Source: Oscillospiraceae bacterium (lineage in GTDB: Bacteria > Bacillota > Clostridia > UMGS1810). Taken from it: 25,486 bases of DNA. Shown piece after piece: positions 21,366 to 25,486 of this stretch. A model generated the notes under the pieces. It was not told the DNA's origin and searched no databases. It worked only from the letters and a program-made list of their open reading frames with translations. The stretch is taken from contig JALEIO010000008.1 of the NCBI GenBank assembly GCA_022769845.1, forward strand, positions 1 to 25,486, written 5' to 3'. Each line of letters begins with the position of its first letter. Position 1 is the first letter of the stretch. The translations under genes were made by a program, and so were the position numbers.

Positions 21366-23063
21366 ATGCTTACTCATTTAAGCATAAAAAACATTGCGGT
21401 TATCGACAGAGCGCAGATTGATTTTTCAGACGGATTTAACATTTTAACCGGCGAAACCGGTGCCGGAAAGTCTATAATTATAAATTCGCTCAACATTTTG
21501 AAGGGCGAGCGCGCGTCAAAAGAGCTTATCCGCACCGGCGAGCAAAGCGCGCGTGTGGACGGAATTTTTACCGTATCTGACGAAATCAAAAACGAAATTT
21601 GTGACATTATCGGTATTGATTTCGACGAAAACGAAATTATGATTTCGCGCGAATTTAATCTTGACGGAAAAAACAGCGTCCGAATAAACGGCAGCCCCAT
21701 TACGCTTTCAATGCTCAAATCAATAGGCGAATATTTTGTAAACATTCACGGTCAGCACGATTCCACATCGCTGCTTGTCAAAAAAAGCCATTTGGGATTT
21801 TTGGATGATTTCGGCGGTGATAAGCTTAAAGACGCGCTTGAAGAATACAAAAAGGTTCACGCAGAATATCAAGACGTTAAATCTAAACTCGAAAAGCTTA
21901 ATACAGATGAAACCGAAAAAGAGCGGCGAATGGATTTGTTAAAATATCAGATTGAAGAAATTGAAGTTGCAAATCTTTCTTTGAATGAGGAGGACGACCT
22001 CACCGAACGCCGAAATTTTCTTGCAAACGCGCAGAAAATATCGGAAAACTGCTTGGCGGCGTTTGACAAGCTTTATGACGGAGAAGAAACGGGAAATTCG
22101 GCGCACGACCTTATTTGGGAGGCGGTTAAGCTTATTGAGCAGATTACCGAATTTAACTCTGATATGGATACGGTTTGCAAGGAGCTTACCGACGTTACCT
22201 ACATAATTTCGGACAACTCGCACGCTATTAAAAAATTCGCCGACAGTTTGGAATGTAACGAATATGAGCTTAACGAAATTGAAGAACGGCTGGACGTTAT
22301 TTACAATTTAAAGCGCAAATATGGCGTAAGCGTAGGCGATGTTTTAAAATATCTTGAAAAAATCAAAAAAGAATATGCCGAAATTGAGCACAGCGAAGAA
22401 CAGATTAAATTTTTATCCGAAAAGCTTAAAGAGCTTGAACTTTCACGGCTTGAAAAGGCTGAAAAACTATCACTTCTCCGCAAGGAAAATGCAAAAATTT
22501 TAAGCGAAAAAATATGCGCCGAGCTTTGCGATCTTGAAATGGCAAAGACTGTATTCGAAGTAAAAATTGAAGATACAGAATTTTCAAATTCAGGAAAAGA
22601 TGACGTTGAATTTTTAATCAGCACAAATCTCGGCGAGCTACCCAAGCCGCTTTCCAAAATTGCTTCAGGCGGCGAGCTTTCACGAATTATACTTGCAATA
22701 AAGAGCGTTATAACGGGTGGAAAAAGCGCCGAAACGTTGATTTTTGACGAGGTTGACACAGGTGTAAGCGGCAAAACAGCGCAGAAAATAGGCGAAAAGC
22801 TTTATAAAATGACAAAAAGCGCGCAGGTTATCTGCATAACTCATCTTGCGCAGATTGCGTCGCTTGCAGACAAGCATTTTTTAATTGAAAAGAAAACGGA
22901 AAACGGCAGAACAAAAACTGAAATTATGACCATTGACGGTGAAAACCGAATTTTGGAAATTGCCCGAATTTTAGGCGGCGAGGTTATCACCGACCTAACA
23001 CGCGAAAATGCAAAGGAGCAAATACTTCTTGCAAACGATATTAAAAAGAAGATAAAAAACTAA
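21366..23063 (+). CDS. recN: DNA repair protein RecN
   Basis: This SMC-like ATPase acts early in double-strand-break repair. The 565-residue length is typical. Walker A is G-E-T-G-A-G-K-S (29-36). A long coiled coil broken by a central region spans about 150-390. The C-terminal ATPase half shows A-S-G-G-E-L-S-R (about 433-440), Walker B L-I-F-D-E-V-D-T-G-V-S-G (about 458-469) and I-T-H-L-A-Q-I-A (about 490-497). The ATG at 21366 lies 13 bases after the argR stop with AAGGGGTG upstream, so the two are co-transcribed. In many spore formers spoIVB and spo0A follow recN; here they do not. Confidence 0.96.
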   Translation: MLTHLSIKNIAVIDRAQIDFSDGFNILTGETGAGKSIIINSLNILKGERASKELIRTGEQSARVDGIFTVSDEIKNEICDIIGIDFDENEIMISREFNLDGKNSVRINGSPITLSMLKSIGEYFVNIHGQHDSTSLLVKKSHLGFLDDFGGDKLKDALEEYKKVHAEYQDVKSKLEKLNTDETEKERRMDLLKYQIEEIEVANLSLNEEDDLTERRNFLANAQKISENCLAAFDKLYDGEETGNSAHDLIWEAVKLIEQITEFNSDMDTVCKELTDVTYIISDNSHAIKKFADSLECNEYELNEIEERLDVIYNLKRKYGVSVGDVLKYLEKIKKEYAEIEHSEEQIKFLSEKLKELELSRLEKAEKLSLLRKENAKILSEKICAELCDLEMAKTVFEVKIEDTEFSNSGKDDVEFLISTNLGELPKPLSKIASGGELSRIILAIKSVITGGKSAETLIFDEVDTGVSGKTAQKIGEKLYKMTKSAQVICITHLAQIASLADKHFLIEKKTENGRTKTEIMTIDGENRILEIARILGGEVITDLTRENAKEQILLANDIKKKIKN

Positions 23064-23079
23064 TATCCGGGAGGTTAAT

Positions 23080-23571
23080 ATGCAAAACAGACGCGATAAA
23101 ATCAACTATTATCTCGACATTGCCGAGGCTGTTTCAAAGCGCGGCACCTGCATACGACGCAACTGGGGCAGCATAATTGTTAAAAACGATGAAATTATTT
23201 CAACAGGCTATTCGGGAGCGCCCAGAGGGCGTAAAAACTGCATTGATTTGGGGTTTTGTATGCGTGAAAAGCTTAACATTCCGCGCGGCGAGCGATACGA
23301 ACTTTGCCGAAGCGTACATTCCGAGGCAAACGCAATAATCTCCGCTCCACGCTCGCAAATGCTTGACGCAACACTTTATCTTGTAGGTATGAACGCGCGT
23401 ACCGGCGAATACGTTGAAAATGCGTCCTCCTGCGCAATGTGCAAAAGAATGATTATAAATGCGGGAATTAAAGAGGTTATAGTTCGCGAAAAATGTGACC
23501 AATATAAAATTATAAACGTTTCGGATTGGATTAAAAACGACGATTCGCTTACCGACAGTTTTGGATATTAA
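23080..23571 (+). CDS. dCMP deaminase family protein (ComEB-like)
   Basis: This 163-residue zinc-dependent deaminase probably converts dCMP to dUMP for dTTP supply. The catalytic motif is H-S-E (80-82) instead of the common H-A-E, with zinc ligands H80, C118 and C121 in S-S-C-A-M-C, where the usual proline before the first cysteine is serine. The N-terminal R-R-N-W-G-S-I-I-V and G-A-P-R-G-R-K-N-C blocks are those of the clostridial ComEB-like group. GGGAGG lies five bases before the ATG and the gene follows recN by 16 bases. Metal ligands and the glutamate are intact, so the two substitutions need not affect activity. Confidence 0.88.
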   Translation: MQNRRDKINYYLDIAEAVSKRGTCIRRNWGSIIVKNDEIISTGYSGAPRGRKNCIDLGFCMREKLNIPRGERYELCRSVHSEANAIISAPRSQMLDATLYLVGMNARTGEYVENASSCAMCKRMIINAGIKEVIVREKCDQYKIINVSDWIKNDDSLTDSFGY

Positions 23572-23590
23572 AGGCTTTTTGGAGGCTTAA

Positions 23591-24076
23591 ATGATTAGCG
23601 TTGAACTGATTTTATTCATACTTAAATATGTGTTTGTAATTTTGGTGTTTTTGTTTATCGCAAGCGTAACAAAGCTGATTTATCTTGATATAACCGACAC
23701 CTCGCGCTATCTTAAAACGGTAGAGGACGCATATGCGTATCTTAAGCTTATAAATCTTAGGGAAGATTTAAATTTTAAGGTTTACGAGAGCTACGGTATT
23801 GGCGAGGAGGTTACAATCGGAAGAAAAAAAAGCTGCACAATCAGAATAAACTGTCCGTTTTTGTCTAAAGTTCACGCGCGGATTTTTCTTTATAAAGATA
23901 AATTTTACCTTGAAGATTTGGGCAGTACAAACGGCACGTTCGTCGGTGATAAGCAGGTGCTTGAAAAACCCGTACGAATAAAGGACGGAGATAAAATTTC
24001 GTTCGGCGGATTAAGTTTTTTGTTCGTTGAGGTTTTGGATAACGCAAAGGGCGGTGATGAAAATGATGAGGTTTAA
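23591..24076 (+). CDS. FHA-domain membrane protein
   Basis: This 161-residue protein has one N-terminal membrane segment (about 5-31), a short linker, and a cytoplasmic forkhead-associated domain (about 62-148). The phosphothreonine-binding set is complete: I-G-R (76-78), S-x-x-H (92-95) and G-S-T-N-G-T (111-116). FHA domains bind phosphothreonine peptides made by Hanks-type kinases. GGAGG lies five bases before the ATG. It overlaps the following SEDS gene by 20 bases, so the two products are probably made together and act together in cell-wall growth, as in other Gram-positives with FHA-rodA/pbpA groupings. No kinase gene is in the window. Confidence 0.88.
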   Translation: MISVELILFILKYVFVILVFLFIASVTKLIYLDITDTSRYLKTVEDAYAYLKLINLREDLNFKVYESYGIGEEVTIGRKKSCTIRINCPFLSKVHARIFLYKDKFYLEDLGSTNGTFVGDKQVLEKPVRIKDGDKISFGGLSFLFVEVLDNAKGGDENDEV

Positions 24077-25307
24077 ACTCAAGCCTCCCATGTTTCTTTT
24101 TCTGATTGACCTTTGCGGCTTTGGCTCATTTATTCTTATGACCGATGATTTGGCACTGCAAAAAGACGCGGCATTTTCGGCGCTTATATTTTTCGGTGCG
24201 GTAATGCTGATCTACTTTCTTATGGCCGCATTTAAGCTCGGCGACGTATATCTTTATTTAATCGCGGCATTTTTGGTGAGCATAGGTCTTATAATGCTTT
24301 TTAGAATTGACTTTGCCTCATACGGACGCAAACAGACGGCATGGTTTTTTATAGGAATCGGACTTTTTTTGATTTCGTATATTTTTATGCGCTTTATAAA
24401 AGTTTGGGACAGGCTTTTGGTTTTTTATGCGGCTATGACCTTTGTTCTGTTTTTTATTACTCTTATTTTCGGCTCAAGCATAAAGGGTGCGAAAAACTGG
24501 ATAAAAATCGGCTCCCTTACAATTCAGCCGTCCGAAATAATAAAGATTTTTTATGTTTTTACCCTTGCGTGCTTTATATCAAAAAAAACACCGGACAACC
24601 ATTTTTTTAACACCGTGCGGTTTGGCTTTAAAACCGGAGATTTGCTGCTTTCGGCATACGTTTACGGATGTGTTGGATTTTTCGCGATTTTAAACGAATG
24701 GGGCACTGCGCTTTTATTCTTTTTAACATATTTTGTGGCAATGTTTATATATGACAAAAGCTTAAAGCTTGTTTTGGTAAACGGCATTATGTCAGCGTTT
24801 ATCGGCATTTTGGGGTATTTTTTCACCGACCAGATTTCAACAAGAGTGCACATTTGGCTTGACCCGTGGACCGATATGCAGGGAAAGGGCTATCAAATTG
24901 CGCAGTCGCTTTTTGCGATTGTTTCGGGCGGATTTTTTGGCAGCGGACTTGGGCAAGGCTCTCCGACAAGTATTCCCGAGAGTCATTCCGATTTCATATT
25001 TTCGGCAATATGTGAAGAAATGGGCTTGTTCACAGGCATTGCAGTCATAATGTGCTACTTCATTTTCACATACCGCGGCGTTAAAATAGCGCTCAAAACC
25101 AACAACGATTTTTATAAGGCAGTGGCAATACTTCTGACAACAGTATTCGGATTTCAAACATTTATCATAATCGGAGGCGTTATAAAAATGATACCTCTTA
25201 CCGGTATAACGCTCCCGTTTGTAAGCTACGGCGGAAGCTCTATAATATCAAGCTTTATAATGCTTGGCATTATGGCGGCAATTTCGTCCTCCGAAAAAAA
25301 TTTATAA
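24057..25307 (+). CDS. SEDS-family peptidoglycan glycosyltransferase (FtsW/RodA/SpoVE)
   Basis: This 416-residue membrane protein has about ten hydrophobic segments and polymerises lipid II with a partner class B penicillin-binding protein. Family motifs are Q-P-S-E (157-160), W-L-D-P-W (267-271) with the catalytic aspartate D269, E-S-H-S-D-F-I-F (308-315) and P-L-T-G-I-T-L-P-F-V-S-Y-G-G-S-S (380-395). It has an extra N-terminal membrane pair, as in actinobacterial RodA and related clostridial proteins. I chose the ATG at 24057, six bases after AAAGG; an ATG at 24063 is possible. Whether it serves division, elongation or sporulation cannot be told; the FHA neighbour suggests kinase-linked control. 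A PBP gene would be expected next, but the gene is followed by a palindromic noncoding element instead. Confidence 0.9.
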   Translation: MKMMRFKLKPPMFLFLIDLCGFGSFILMTDDLALQKDAAFSALIFFGAVMLIYFLMAAFKLGDVYLYLIAAFLVSIGLIMLFRIDFASYGRKQTAWFFIGIGLFLISYIFMRFIKVWDRLLVFYAAMTFVLFFITLIFGSSIKGAKNWIKIGSLTIQPSEIIKIFYVFTLACFISKKTPDNHFFNTVRFGFKTGDLLLSAYVYGCVGFFAILNEWGTALLFFLTYFVAMFIYDKSLKLVLVNGIMSAFIGILGYFFTDQISTRVHIWLDPWTDMQGKGYQIAQSLFAIVSGGFFGSGLGQGSPTSIPESHSDFIFSAICEEMGLFTGIAVIMCYFIFTYRGVKIALKTNNDFYKAVAILLTTVFGFQTFIIIGGVIKMIPLTGITLPFVSYGGSSIISSFIMLGIMAAISSSEKNL

Positions 25308-25317
25308 ATTTTAATAT

Positions 25318-25413
25318 AATGTCTACTGAACAAATGGTTTTGCGAAACCATTTGTGTGAAATTTACAATTTCACACCTAAAAACAGAAATGCTATTTTTA
25401 GGTTCACGACATT
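25318..25413. repeat. Cloverleaf-like palindromic element
   Basis: An outer stem, AATGTC (25318-25323) with GACATT (25408-25413) and TGAAC (25327-25331) with GTTCA (25402-25406), encloses three hairpins. The first is 11 bp (25330-25340 with 25345-25355, four-base loop). The second is 10 bp (25354-25363 with 25367-25376, three-base loop). The third is 8 bp (25376-25383 with 25395-25402, 11-base loop). Neighbouring stems share one or two bases. There is no coding potential and no T tail. It could be a structured RNA or a small interspersed mobile palindrome. Confidence 0.7.
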
Positions 25414-25426
25414 GATTGACTGACTG

Positions 25427-25463
25427 TTTGTGTCGGCTGTCGGGAGACGATAGCCGACACAAA
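25427..25463. repeat. Fourth hairpin after the palindromic element
   Basis: TTTGTGTCGGCT (25427-25438) and AGCCGACACAAA (25452-25463) form a perfect 12-bp stem. The 13-base loop can form an inner GTC-GGGA-GAC pairing. No T run follows directly (TTTTT only at 25472-25476). It may be the distal arm of the element at 25318-25413 or an inefficient terminator. Confidence 0.65.
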
Positions 25464-25486
25464 GTGCAAGGTTTTTGACAAAAACA

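Noticed and set aside
22301..22774. Serine-rich minus-strand open frame of 157 codons inside recN
   Set aside because: It is antisense to the conserved coiled-coil and ATPase coding region, and its serine and leucine richness is the expected mirror of Glu/Lys-rich coding.
24027..24056. Earlier start of the SEDS gene
   Set aside because: It is inside the FHA coding end without a ribosome site; the ATG at 24057 has AAAGG at good spacing.
25318..25463. CRISPR array or tandem repeat block
   Set aside because: The hairpins differ from each other in sequence and there are no repeated units with spacers.

Overview
The window looks like a piece of the chromosome of an anaerobic, probably spore-forming, low-to-moderate G+C Firmicute of the class Clostridia. 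The evidence is the gene content (a YtvI-like sporulation permease, a DUF6514-like small protein, the NAD kinase-argR-recN cluster, SLH-anchored surface proteins, an ECF transporter), the strong A-GGAGG ribosome sites and the textbook -35/-10 promoters. I see no insertion sequence, phage, CRISPR array, tRNA or rRNA.

Left part (1-6540). A promoter and ribosome site point off the left edge. Then, on the minus strand, come a small DUF6514-like gene with its own promoter and a probable operon ilvE-apgM-ytvI. galE is divergent from ilvE and ends at a clear terminator. It is followed by a small gene whose C-terminal half looks like an ADP-ribosyltransferase fold. That gene converges on mntP (manganese efflux) through a cluster of hairpins.

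Centre (6640-16771). This is the most interesting region. A near-consensus promoter drives a cobalamin riboswitch with a recognisable B12 box and a downstream intrinsic terminator. Behind it lie four genes: a 1775-residue secreted S-layer-anchored protein with transcobalamin-like (DUF4430) modules near both ends, a membrane-anchored DUF4430 protein, an EcfT permease, and one polypeptide that fuses both ECF ATPases to the membrane S component. I read this as a Gram-positive corrinoid capture-and-import route: a surface binder, a membrane-proximal binder, and an energised ECF channel, all repressed when cobalamin is plentiful.

Right part (16799-25486). htpG has its own promoter, preceded by three 11-bp direct repeats, and is followed closely by an iron-type alcohol dehydrogenase and a terminator. 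A new promoter then starts a tight cluster: NAD kinase, argR, recN, a dCMP-deaminase-family gene, an FHA-domain membrane protein and a SEDS (FtsW/RodA) glycosyltransferase. After the last gene lies a noncoding stretch made of four good hairpins, three of them enclosed by an outer stem. This is a cloverleaf-like palindromic element that none of the genes explains.
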